Shown piece after piece: positions 25,341 to 36,199 of a stretch of DNA of 58,309 nt. The stretch is from Phaeoceros laevis (Eukaryota; Anthocerotophyta; Anthocerotopsida; Notothyladales): contig JBNGIQ010008311.1 in assembly GCA_049999765.1 (NCBI GenBank), forward strand, positions 1-58,309. Direction: 5' to 3'. Under the pieces are notes generated by a model. The model worked only from the letters and a program-made list of their open reading frames with translations, did not search any database and was not told where the DNA came from. Each line of letters begins with the position of its first letter. Within the stretch, counting starts at the first letter, position 1. The position numbers and the translations under genes were made by a program.

Positions 25341-25636
25341 GGTACCTACACAAAGCATCTTGTCTATGGCACTAGTGCCACTCAAAAATTGACCACAGAC
25401 TTGGGTGATACAGATACAGGGTGTGATGCTATACACTGAGCTATGCAGAACTACACAGTACGTCTACGAGAGTGTTGTGACTACAGGAGTGTGGTACCTG
25501 TTGTATGATTGCTGGTACGTATAAATAATTGGCGTATCATCATCGATAAGAGCCTCTCAACATTACCCAAAAAATTGATTGTACCAAATTCAGAACAATA
25601 CTATTTTGATGCAGCTCATGTTACTATGCATAGTAA

Positions 25637-26107
25637 CTATGGCTTCAACTCATCAACCATTTTTTTCTTTGCAGCTCTACTAGCCGGTTTCCAGCTTTGC
25701 TGCGAAGTTAACTCAACAATACATTTTTTCCTTTTCAAGCTATTGCCTATCCCATTGTCAAGGCTTTGGAAGATCATTTTGTTGCTAGTACCAAGCTCGG
25801 CTCGCTGAGCTTGAACTTGTCTCAGTTGGCGTACCAGCATATTAGCACCAACACATGCATGAGACAGCAAAGTTGGATCATTTGCTACCATGTACTCAAT
25901 TTGCTGCAGCAAGGAGTGCAACATCTCAGGAGACTGCTTGGCCGACATTGTGGGTGGAAGCATACCTGGAATTTGGTTCGGACAATCCATATTCTCCATA
26001 GCATCAGGTACCACGTGAGCAGGTTCAGTCGTATTCAGTTGTGGCGTGGTTGTTGACTTTTCTGCTATAGCTGTTGACCTTTCAACCTGAATGAGCATTT
26101 TAAATGT
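25637..26107 (-). pseudogene. Transposase C-terminal fragment, running into a gap
   Basis: The frame is open from the stop at 25637 to the N gap at 26108. The visible 156 residues are not a known enzyme domain. The segment SLLQQIEYMVANDPTLLSHA...LVRQLRQVQ resembles the tail of the transposase remnant at 56590-56730 (MLERLQAIVRRQPQLLQHA...IGVLRKLK), which suggests both are C-termini of the same MULE-like family. A basic end (SRAAKKKMVDELKP) follows. The surrounding DNA is AT-rich and gene-free. The upstream part is lost in the 400-N gap at 26108-26507, so it cannot be said whether the element is intact. Confidence 0.4.
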
Positions 26108-26507
26108 NNNNNNNNNNNNNNNNNNNNNNNNNNNNNNNNNNNNNNNNNNNNNNNNNNNNNNNNNNNNNNNNNNNNNNNNNNNNNNNNNNNNNNNNNNNNN
26201 NNNNNNNNNNNNNNNNNNNNNNNNNNNNNNNNNNNNNNNNNNNNNNNNNNNNNNNNNNNNNNNNNNNNNNNNNNNNNNNNNNNNNNNNNNNNNNNNNNNN
26301 NNNNNNNNNNNNNNNNNNNNNNNNNNNNNNNNNNNNNNNNNNNNNNNNNNNNNNNNNNNNNNNNNNNNNNNNNNNNNNNNNNNNNNNNNNNNNNNNNNNN
26401 NNNNNNNNNNNNNNNNNNNNNNNNNNNNNNNNNNNNNNNNNNNNNNNNNNNNNNNNNNNNNNNNNNNNNNNNNNNNNNNNNNNNNNNNNNNNNNNNNNNN
26501 NNNNNNN
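26108..26507. other. Assembly gap (400 N)
   Basis: 400 unknown bases interrupting the transposase-like frame. Confidence 0.99.
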
Positions 26508-28184
26508 TGCCATGTAGACTCAGCCACAATCATGTGACTGGTGACTGCCACAATTATATAGAGGGTATGAAAGAACATTTTGCTAGTATTGAGCTTTTAC
26601 ATGAATGAGAGATATAATATAATATGCTTAATAGTTAATACCTAAATTGATAAATAAAAAATTAGAACAAAAATATAGTCAAAGACTTGAGTCAAAGCCA
26701 AATCACTAAAATAGAAATTTCAAAGAAATTATAATCCAAGACTTGAGTCAATCCAAACCTTTTGTATATGTTGCAACATGGGATGGACTTTTTAATACTT
26801 ATAATTGTACATAAGGCAAGCAAGAGATAAGGGTTGGGCATAAAGCAAAGGCTTCCAAGTCAACTCAGGTCTATCTCCTTTTTGGGATGTCTTTGTGGAA
26901 AGGGTGTGATAACATAAATGTGTGAATAACGTGTGAGTAACTAGGCACAGGTCGTAAAGTTCCAAACATGACCCTGTTGCTAGTAGTTTGGTGATTGTAA
27001 ATAATATTTCTAGCAAATTCAGCTGGAAAACTATAGTAATATATCTCAAACATATAGTGAGCAAGTGATCACAATTATTCTTACAAATTAAAACTGGATG
27101 AATACAATCTTGAACTTCAAAGCTAACAAATTTGGATGGATCTAAATTTGGTATGTTACTACAGCTCACTATGCTAGCTTGCTCAAAATCTTGAGGTCAA
27201 AGCTAGTCGAGTGGGAGTGGGAGCACATTAAGTGTGAGCATATCATGTGAGAAGGCAAGTTCCATTTAAATCTCTCATTGTAGATTTCACACCCTTGTGC
27301 GCTCATCTTAAAGAGTCCTTCCATCGCACCTTCTTACCAGCGCACTCATGAGCCCTTTGGGCCACCATCATTATTCAGCAACGCCTAAAACCACACATCA
27401 GGGGCTCCTGCTATCCTGACTCTATGCCTTCAGGCTACGTCGAGAAGAGTGGGTTTTTCCACTGTTCGCGCCTCACCTGCACCTCCTGCGCCCTGCCCCG
27501 GATTAGCTTCAAGTCCGCTTGCTGCCGCTCCCACGACTGGCCTGGGCGCGTCCTATCCCGAGCTTCCCGTCGTCGCTGTCGGCTTCATTTAGCTCCCCAC
27601 CAAGCACCAGTGTTGCTGTGTATCCAGACCCCGTTTCACACTTGAACCTATTAACACCAACTACTTACTTTTATCCTACCAGAATATGCTTGCCGCATGA
27701 CATCATTGACATGGCCAGAAACGTTGACCGAAACTTCCGCCACCAGACTTCCATTTGCCTAGAGGACAAGTCGTTGCCAGCAGGTCATCCGTGGATGCAA
27801 GGTGGCAGGGAGGACGGCACCGATATGCGCAAGTGCTATCTGACATCCACCTCGTTTGGCCGGCGCCAAATTTCCATTGGAGTGTAGGGGAAGATGGCCA
27901 GCACCGGCGCTCCATCCGCCGGGCCTCAGAGGCCGTGGCTGATCGGGAACAACACGAAGGCATAGCCGAAATATTGAGCAACAGCAGGCCGGCATCAACA
28001 GAAGTAGCAGTGCTATGCCAATCTTGAGAAGTCGTTTGCAAGTTGGATTGTTGTGCAACTTTTTAATATGGCAAAAATTTCTCTCATGTCGTCGCTGAAG
28101 CTCATGGCCGGAGGCTAATGACTTAGCTAGGATGCTGTTCGTGATACATTTACATCACAGGTTTTGCAATTGCAGCTGTGTTTG
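26508..28184. other. AT-rich then GC-richer intergenic DNA
   Basis: 26508-27400 is AT-rich with no recognisable gene. 27400-28060 is more GC-rich and has overlapping frames of 70-120 codons on both strands, but none shows family motifs. The bases just left of 28185 are probably the TAXIMIN 3' UTR. Confidence 0.45.
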
Positions 28185-28519
28185 TCAGCAAGGAAATTTG
28201 TCCATAAACCATTTTATGACCTGCAGTGGCAACTTGATGAGACTGAGCGCGAAGCCAACTATACAGGGGATGCAGGCACAGCAGGGGCAAATGCAGCCTA
28301 GGATTGTCCTGCAAATTCCCAGAATTATTTCGTTTTAGATGGTGCAATAAAGCTCGACCACCTCCTGTCTCTGGTCCGGCATATGTCAAAAAAAATTTGT
28401 CAGGTTTTTCAAAGACCAACTTACCCAACCAGCCAGATGATGCTGCCCACCAGTGTAAGGAGGCAGCAACCCAGCATGAAGGGCAATCCTAGCACAAATC
28501 CACATGGCTTGAACCCCAT
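28185..28519 (-). CDS. TAXIMIN-type cysteine-rich signalling peptide
   Basis: Two exons, 28519-28425 and 28308-28185, encode 72 residues, the family's usual size (about 70-75). The start is the ATG of MGFKPCGFVLGLPFML; the donor is GTAAGT and the acceptor TTGCAG, joined in phase 2. Diagnostic features of plant TAXIMIN peptides are all present: an N-terminal hydrophobic segment starting GFVLGLPF and ending IIWLVG, the cysteine cluster CICPCC at residues 37-42 followed by two more cysteines, a second hydrophobic stretch with LIKLPLQVIKWF, and the terminal Pro-Cys. Family members are secreted or membrane-associated plant peptides linked to metabolic signalling and lateral-organ separation. The gene is easily missed because neither exon alone looks impressive. 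A 118-bp tandem duplication lies just upstream (28633-28866). No lesion is seen. Confidence 0.93.
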
Positions 28520-28632
28520 GGTGCACCCCTCGGTCAGCCTGTGGTAATAGACCTCACAGCACCTCTGTTTATCGCTATTTTGGGTTTGAGAATGAGAATT
28601 AAGTATGCTCCGTGATTCGTGAATTGTCACCA

Positions 28633-28866
28633 ATCTCGCACATTGGATTTAACCGATCCTTCACTTCAGCATTCGCCACCCATCATACTCTAATCGTCGT
28701 TATGGACGGAATGAGACTCTATGCTACAAAGGAGATAGTTCCAGTGACAATTCTCGCACATTGGATTTAACCAATCCTTCACCTCAACATTCGCCACTCA
28801 TTATACGCTAATTGTGGTTATGGACGGAATGAGACTTATGCTGCAGATAGTCCCAGCTCCTCGCGC
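28633..28866. repeat. 118-bp tandem duplication upstream of TAXIMIN
   Basis: The block beginning tctcgcacattggatttaac occurs at 28633 and again at 28751, about 90% alike, including tatggacggaatgagact. It lies 115-350 bp before the TAXIMIN start, so it is probably a duplicated promoter segment. Confidence 0.8.
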
Positions 28867-29879
28867 TTGCATGCTCTTCTATGCCTGCAAACTTCATTTC
28901 TAGGCTATTAAAAGATATGAAGACTCCTCCCAAAGTTCCAAAGAGTGAAGAAGTTTAGTGCAATGAGATACTATTTCTTAATCATGATATAAAAGAATCT
29001 ATCATCAATATTTTGAGTCTTACTAGTTTTGCTTTGAATACGATTTTAAAAATTATTGAGCCAAAGTTGTATAAATATTTTCATTAAAAATTACCAATAC
29101 TCATATACAAAAATAGAATATATCAAGATAAACTACAACACTATTTAGTAATCTACAATCTCATGGTTATATTTAAGTTTTATAGTCTTCATTTAGATTG
29201 TGTAAATCTTTCATCTTTTTCTAAATTTTCTTTACAAAAGCTAGATTATTCATAACTAAGGAATTTTAATACAAGGAGGTTATATAAATGTGAACTGTTG
29301 CATTTTCAAAACTGTAATTTAGATAGTTGTTAAGAAGTTGAAGTATCTTTTTTATGAATTCATATGTCAATAGAAGTAGATAGAATTAATTCACACATAT
29401 GCTTCTAGAACCATATGTGTGAAAGTACTTCAAGCTATATCTAGTGGTTAGCATGAGCTCCCCTACAAAAAACTCAAAAAAAAATGTTAGTAAGTGCCAC
29501 TTCAAGTTCCATACTACAATAGATGGAGAGTTGGTTGCCAAGGAAAAAAGAACATAAGCTTGGGGCTTGGACTCTTGGAGGTGGCAAGCCGAAGCCCACG
29601 GGCTCTTTGGGTTGGTCCTCCGTCAACAGTGCCAAAGGGCCGAATGCTCTCATGGGGACTTTTTACTTTTTACACTTTACATGTTGTCATTTTTGCCACA
29701 TGTAATTACATACACCTTAGTCGAGGATAATATTGCACTGCCGATACTTCAGAGTCCAGACCTGTTTTGCATTCTCTAGATGTAGCTGCAGAGTGGACCG
29801 CCGACACGGATTCAATTCCATAGAAAGGCTGTACAAGGAATTAAGGGACTCATTCGAGAAATCTCACTACTAGTGTCTG
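28867..29879. other. AT-rich intergenic DNA
   Basis: Very AT-rich from 28900 to 29480, then mixed. No gene recognised. The right end next to 29880 will contain the ATG1 3' UTR. A tRNA-like A-box (tagtggttagcat, 29441) was noted but not supported as a tRNA. Confidence 0.45.
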
Positions 29880-32800
29880 TTAGCCAGTATCTGTTAACTT
29901 GTTAGCTACACACTTTGCTTGCCTTTCAGCTATCCTGTAGGCAATTTCACTGAGCTGGCTTCTTTGTGAAGTAGTCAACACAAAGGGAGGTTTCAAGGGC
30001 AGTAAAGGCGCCTCTTGTAGAAGGAAGTGGAACAAGGAAGCAGCTCTAGCATAGACCACAGATGACTTCGATACGTTGCCCAGAACTTCGCCCACCTGCC
30101 AAAATCAGCAACTCCTAGGTCTAAGTATTGAAATACCCTTCTAATCTAGCAAGACAAACGGGTCGATAAAAAGCAGCATCCAAAGTCTTGATCAATTTGA
30201 CTTACGGCCGCATTTCTGGCTGCTGCTAATGCTGCCTGAAAAATGAGTTCAATGGCATCTGGTACTCCATCGTGAGCTGCGAGAAAACAAAATGCTTATA
30301 GAAAATTACCAAATAATCATGCTCAGAGATCAAATGGACTACAATATCACTTCTTACCATCCATACCACTCAGGTGAGCGGCGAGAATTTCCCCTTGCTC
30401 ACAGGCTGCTACGTATTCTTGCTCCACAGCTGCACAACATGATAATGGAGATTCCTGGCTATCATTTGCCCCAACCTCAACAAGCCCATCAATCCTTTCT
30501 CCTGCAGCAGCTGCCGCTGCCCATGTATGACAGACATGTAAAGCTTCCCTCCAGATGGACAGGCACACCAAGTGCAACGAGAATGCCGCTAGTGGTTGCC
30601 CTGCATGAGACTGCACCACTTGAATTCGTAAGACTGAATTGGAACTTTGAACATGCATGATGAACAACTCATGGTTCGCCATACTCGAGGTAACTCCTGT
30701 GATGCAAACTTAGTACCTTTTCCATTGCCAAATCTGCAATCACCCCGGCACATTGTTGAAGTGAGGCCAGTCTCACTGGTGCACAGTTTGATACCTCTTT
30801 TGCTCTGACTGGGACGTCAGATGGTTCTTTTGAACCAGTTGGATCAGCAAATGGTTGGGCATCCAGGAGGCCTTCAGATTTTCCACGAATAGTAACTGCA
30901 GGTCCAGGAACTCTTGAATAAGGGAAGGCGGCCTGTGAAGAACACTCCCCTCTCAGACATTTCTCTCCTCCAGATAGGGTAAGCACCATGTCGGTTGGTG
31001 TCAGTGGCGTATTTACCAGAACATATTCGCGTTCAATAGATTCCAATGAGTCCATCAAAGTGCCTGTCGGTCGCACCTACATTAGCGTTGGGAGGGCCGA
31101 CGCGAATGAATGCTTGCAACTTCTCAAAAGGGAAAGCAATTGCAAGTACCTCCTCGGGATGCAGCTCCCCACATATAACCATCCTCTCCTTCTCTAGTTG
31201 AAGTTCTCTGAGTGAATGCAACACCCGACTGCCTGAATTCCACAGGACAATTCTTGCTGGTGCCCTTGAGAAGATTTTGCTTGGGCGGAGACAGAGCCAA
31301 AATCACACTGTCCTTTGTACTCAGATAATTACACTTCGCATCTCCCGAAATCATTGGCATTTGTATGCACTTTAGTTGCTGGGAGCATGTGGATGATGGT
31401 AATTTGTCAGGAACTTCACCTTGATGATCTGCAAATGGTGGCAAGGACTCTGTTTCCCCATGTTTCAAGGGAGCAGACGAAGCCTCAGCCACATGTCCAA
31501 GTGATCTTTCCAATCTAAGAAGGAAACAAGGAAGTTAGAAGGGACAGATCACCGACGGTTTGACTTGGTTGCCTTGTCTTGAGAATTGGTGAAATAAACA
31601 GAGGGTAGAGGACTTAAACCTTTCTGCTTGTATGAAGGGATGGTTGAAGAACTCCTCGAATGAAAGCCGCTCAACTGGCACACAAAGCTGCGAAGTTCAT
31701 ACCATCCATTGCGCATGCAGCACTAATATATGAGGGAACAAACGTAGAAAACATACCAGGATTTAGACAAAGCAACTTGCGGCAGAGGTCAATACAGTCA
31801 GGATGCAGCTCTGACATTACACTCCCGGGGAAATGCAACGTCTTTCGAATGTTCTTCATCAGCTGGCATTGAATCAAGTTGTTTGATCATGTAGAGCGGT
31901 GGTAGCCTAAGGACATCCTTACGGATCCAATTGATTTGTGCCATGCTTCAGTTTGAACCAGACCGCAATTGATATGACAAAAAACCTAGAGAAAAGGAAT
32001 ATGCTCTACAGGGAATTCGAATAGCAAGAACATTTCCTTACCTGAACATGGGAGCTACCAGAGAATGGTGGGTGTCCAGTGACTAGCTGATATAGGATGG
32101 CACCTACACTCCAAAGGTCTGCCTGCGATCAAAAGTTCGTAAAAAGAGAAGAAAACTTGTGTCAACTGGGTCTATGGCCTGTCACAATCCTGAAGATGGA
32201 ATCAGAGTGACATGTCTTGGACGAACAGGAAGGACAGAATGATTTCCTGCCCAACTACACCTTGGCATCATACTTCTGGTACTGGAGAATTTCGGGTGCC
32301 ATGTACAGTGGTGAACCACAATGGGTCTCTGCTAATCCTTGGGGCTGTAACGACCTGTCACCCACCACAGAGGAATCAGAGGATTTTGGTACATGATGAA
32401 CCGAGGCAGCAACCTCTGACGGCAACACAGAATGCAATAAACAACCAGGAACTGGCAACCTCAGATTCAAATCCTGTCCCAATGTGAGGAACATCTACCC
32501 TGCACATTGTTTCCTTTGAAAACATCAAATAGTCTGACCTGGCAAATCCAAAGTCGGCTATTTTCAAGACAGCGTTATCATTAGCTGTTGACAGCAAAAG
32601 GTTCTGCACACGACCAGAAACTCTCAATGAAACCCCTGCTAAGTCATCTGGACCTAGAAAATAGCCAAATGGTCAGCTTACAACAGGCCGAGCTTCATAC
32701 CTGAGGCTTCAAATCTCTGTGTATCAAATTGTTGGCCCTCAACACTTCCAAACCAGCCCCTGAGAGATTTCACACGTTGCTAAGCCTTAGGAGGTGGTTC

Positions 32801-33499
32801 GCACTCCATCCATGATGAATAAAACATAAGAAAAGACTCTACAAAGCTCATGACTATGCCTCCCCGAATCCACGCAAGGAGTCCCAAGATCAGAGGATAA
32901 CTATTGCTGATGGAGTTTCAAACAGGAAAAGTATGATGTGTTTTGCTGAACAGCGAAGAAAGAAAATCGTAGAGGCTGACTGACCAAGTTGCTTCATGAT
33001 TTTCCTTGCAACAGCCTGAGAGACTCTCTTATGCTGCTGGATGTAAGCCGCGAGGTCACCACCGGCACAGTACTCCAGAACTAGAAATATTCGATCTGAG
33101 GCCTGGAACAAAGTCGATAGCAAATCAAACTCGCAGTCAGAGGGGAAAGCCTTTCATGAGGTAGGCAGTGAATCCCAAAGCGTTGAAGACAGATGGCACT
33201 ACATCAGCACCCAGAAAGCAAGCTGACGAAGGCTGAAAAATTGAACTTACAGGGACGATGTCGTGCAAACGGACGATGTTAGGATGAGAGATCTTCTGGA
33301 GAATTTGAATCTCTGAATACAGGCCTTGAATGAGTTTTTCGTGAAGGCAATCGGTGATAATCTCCTTGATAGCCACGACATGTCCACGAGATAGGTGTTT
33401 GGCTTTGTACACCACGGCGAACGAGCCAGCCCCTATCCGCTCTGTAAGCACGTACTGTCCTATTTGCCTTCTCGTGGCCCTTGGTTTCTGACCTTCCAT
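29880..33499 (-). CDS. ATG1: ATG1/ULK autophagy-initiating Ser/Thr protein kinase
   Basis: Thirteen exons in one frame: 33499-33251, 33102-32985, 32759-32701, 32603-32539, 32354-32261, 32122-32042, 31862-31757, 31674-31620, 31514-31150, 31063-30717, 30610-30358, 30276-30206 and 30095-29880, giving 692 residues. The kinase domain is at the N-terminus: glycine loop IGAGSF at 22-27, ATP lysine 45, HRDLKPQ at 136-142, DFG at 159-161, [16 protein letters not shown] activation segment, and [12 protein letters not shown] near the end. The C-terminal half has the plant ATG1 hallmark [14 protein letters not shown] and a helical tail ([26 protein letters not shown]) expected to bind ATG13. In plants ATG1 works with ATG13, ATG11 and ATG101 to start autophagosome formation under starvation. 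The start is the ATG of MEGQKP; an in-frame ATG 15 codons upstream (33544) is possible. All catalytic residues are intact. Confidence 0.96.
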
Positions 33500-35646
33500 G
33501 GTTCTCAAGCACAGAATCCTAGACCGGGCTAACACTCTCAGCAACGGATATCTTGAGCTGTTGCAACGATGAAGAACGCACCGAAATGCGACACGCAGGA
33601 TGAATTGCAGAATTCCGCGAATCAGCGAGTCTTCGAACTCAAGTTACGCCTGAGGTCTTCTGTCGAGGGCATGCCTGCCTGAGCGTCATTAGCCAACCAG
33701 CCCAACCCTCTACCCTTGCGTGCCCAAGCACCAGAGCATGTGGCCAACAATAGTCAGGATGTCCTAAATTGCGATGGCGCAACCAAGAATCCGAGATGAG
33801 ACCTAATTTGTTGTTTCAATAGAGCACTATATTTACTAGCTGGGCGAAGAATTGCTTCCAATCATCTCTCGAAGTTGTGGTCTCTTTTTGTCGCCTTGTA
33901 GCCTGATCAGCCACCCTCTCCTAAAACCTCAGACAGGAGGAGGCAGGTCGGTTTCTTCGTTGAATCCAGGCGATGCAGCCACGCTTAACCATATTATTCC
34001 TTGTAGGCACATTGGACACCACAAAGCTCCAGCACATCGACAGACTACCCCGCGCACTTTTCTCACACCCTGCCAACATTCATCTCCATGCTCGCTCAGT
34101 GACCCCTTCTATACTTGACCTTCAGCTCAATCTCGTTGCCTCCATCACGTCTCCCGAAATGCTCGCTCAGTGACCGCTTTTACAGTTGCCCTTCAGCTCA
34201 ATCTCGTTGCCTCCATCACGTCTCCCGAAAAGCCGGTTTAAACACGCACGAAAGGGGACTAGGAGCTTCCGACCCCGGTACTGTACCCAGATTAGACGAT
34301 TAGACTACAGTCCATTAGATTAAATGCCAGTGGTTAGTTCAGATAGCATAGTTAGCTTAGTTAGCTAAGAATTAGTTTAATTAAGCTACCCGAGTGGGAG
34401 TAGAATGATTCTCCTGACCACATTGTCAACACTGCACATGCAAGTTTCATGAAAGCAACACATGTGTATGGAATGTAGGCTTTGATTGAGCACTCTTTCA
34501 AACAAAGAGGAAGTTTCATGAAAGCAACACATATAAATGGAATGTAGGCTTTGATTGAGCTCTCTTTGAGACAATAGAGGAAGTTAGTGCATATCGCGAA
34601 AATCGTCTATCGCATCTTCGTGGGAACAATTTCCCAATATGAGCATGAATGATACCGCAAGGAGCAAGCATGAAGAGCATTTAATAATAAGAGGTTTTTG
34701 ACAATGTTGGAGATGTGCAAGGAGCAGGCATGAGTAGCATTGTATAATAAGATGTTTGCGACAATGTTAGGAGATGTGCAAACTATGGAGAGTGACAAGG
34801 GATTAACCCATCCGCTACTCCAGCTCAAAAGCTAGTTGCTACTACAGCTCGAATCCTTCTAATAAACCACGAGTTTGAAGTGAAGCAAGCAGTTTATGCC
34901 ATCATTCCATCTTGATTTGACAAGATCCATCTGGTAATTGGAGGAGGGGAGGGAGAGAGATGTTTCAACATGTTAGCCGGTGTACTTTTAGCCGGTGTAC
35001 AAGTACAACACGGCAACTATCATTGGTGCACTCCTCCTAGGGGTTTCCAACCTTATTACCAAAGCCTCGGTCCTTTTGCAAGGGTGGGATTCACGCAGTG
35101 ACCTTTCTGAACATGTGATGCATCCACTTGATAGAAAGCTCATGGGAGGAGGAGACTTTCGAGGCCTTCTTTGGCTGGCAGAACCAAACTTTTCATTTAT
35201 GGTGTTTGGCGAGGAGAAAGGAAGAGGGCAGTGGTGGTTGGGAATCCGGCACCACGTCTTGCGTTGTGAGCAGCCTTTCTCTGTATCCATTGAGCGTGAA
35301 CGCCCCACTGTGTCTACTTCATGATTTGATTCTGCATCTGGCACAGCTATATTCGTGGTAGGGTGACTCTGGACAACGTGAATGCGGCTGTCGTTGACAT
35401 GGCAGGCTTTGCAGATTGAAACGCCCTACTTTTAGCTACACCAAAGAATAGGCAGTGGGAGCATTGTAATTGCGAGGCATTCGATCCCCAGTGGTGAAAA
35501 ATTTCTACGATGTCGGATCACTAAGATCTCTAAGGCATCGGATTAGTTTTAGCCATAGTTTCTGACAGAACCTACTGTTAAATGTCCCGCTGGAGCACTT
35601 GTCAAGGAGTACCTACCAATCTCTGGAACATGGGGTCTGCAAGGCA
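33500..35646. repeat. Intergenic region with three tandem duplications
   Basis: No gene recognised. Three neighbouring but unrelated doublings are clear: a 71-bp unit at 34088 and 34159 (atgctcgctcagtgacc...); a 69-bp unit at 34442 and 34511 (aagtttcatgaaagcaacac...); and a 60-bp unit at 34657 and 34717 (gcaaggagc.ggcatga...). The ATG1 5' UTR and promoter lie at the left edge. Confidence 0.75.
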
Positions 35647-36162
35647 TCAGACAAGCTGCCGAGGAACCAGCTCCACCACCTCCACGTCTGTTTCCTGCTC
35701 GTTGGCCTGCCTGATGCGCTTACCGTCCCGGGGCCCCGCGGTCCTGCCCCGCTTTTGCTTGGCGATGGCGGTCAGGGTGGGGAGGCCAGCAGCCCTGTTC
35801 CGCGCTGCCTGAGCGGCAAGTGCATCCAAGATGGAGCCATCTCCTCTGCCGGCCAAAAGCTCCTCCCCAATTGCCGTAGGAGCAGTCACGGAAGAGAGGG
35901 AGAAGAGGCGATCCTCCGACTGGAATCTGCGAGAGCGCTTCAGGTGAGCCGACGACTTGGAGAGGTAGCCATCGAAACCCTTGAGTACGTTGCCGAAGGG
36001 CGACGAGTCTTGCAGGTAGGTTGTCTCCAGGTCGTACACCTGCTTCTCTACCGCTCGCAGCTCATCCTGTAGCCTCTCCTTCTTCTGCATCAGCATCGCT
36101 AGCGACGCCTGAGGCAACGGGCTCGACCTCTGCCCCATCTTCTGTCTTGTCCTAGCTTGCAA
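35647..36162 (-). CDS. EAF6: Eaf6/MEAF6-type subunit of histone acetyltransferase complex
   Basis: A single uninterrupted frame of 171 residues. Residues 20-50 form a coiled coil (LMQKKERLQDELRAVEKQVYDLETTYL). This is followed by the family signature FGNVLKGFDGYL and HLKRSRRFQSEDRLFSLSSVT, the most conserved part of Eaf6 proteins. The C-terminus is basic (KQKRGRTAGPRDGKRIR). Eaf6 is a small structural subunit of NuA4 and related MYST acetyltransferase complexes in the nucleus. The first ATG (36162) is taken as start; a second ATG at codon 9 gives MGQRSSPLP and is equally possible. The start codon lies only 37 bp from the stop codon of the aldo-keto reductase on the same strand, so the two transcription units must overlap or be separated by a very small promoter. 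No intron is seen, unlike the other genes here. Confidence 0.93.
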   Translation of the reverse strand: MQARTRQKMGQRSSPLPQASLAMLMQKKERLQDELRAVEKQVYDLETTYLQDSSPFGNVLKGFDGYLSKSSAHLKRSRRFQSEDRLFSLSSVTAPTAIGEELLAGRGDGSILDALAAQAARNRAAGLPTLTAIAKQKRGRTAGPRDGKRIRQANEQETDVEVVELVPRQLV

Positions 36163-36199
36163 CCCTAAGGTGGTGGCACCACTTCTTTAGGTCTGGCCT

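Noticed and set aside
26091-26578. Long ORFs across the N gap
   Set aside because: They are artefacts of translating N bases; only 25637-26107 has real sequence.
29430-29540. tRNA-like or SINE element from tagtggttagcat and acttcaagttcc
   Set aside because: Box spacing is plausible but no acceptor stem or T-stem pairing could be formed.
31757-32042. Apparent frameshift in the ATG1 kinase domain (frame with [16 protein letters not shown])
   Set aside because: A later acceptor (TGCCAG, exon start 31862) gives [12 protein letters not shown] in frame and aligns with the family, so no lesion is needed.
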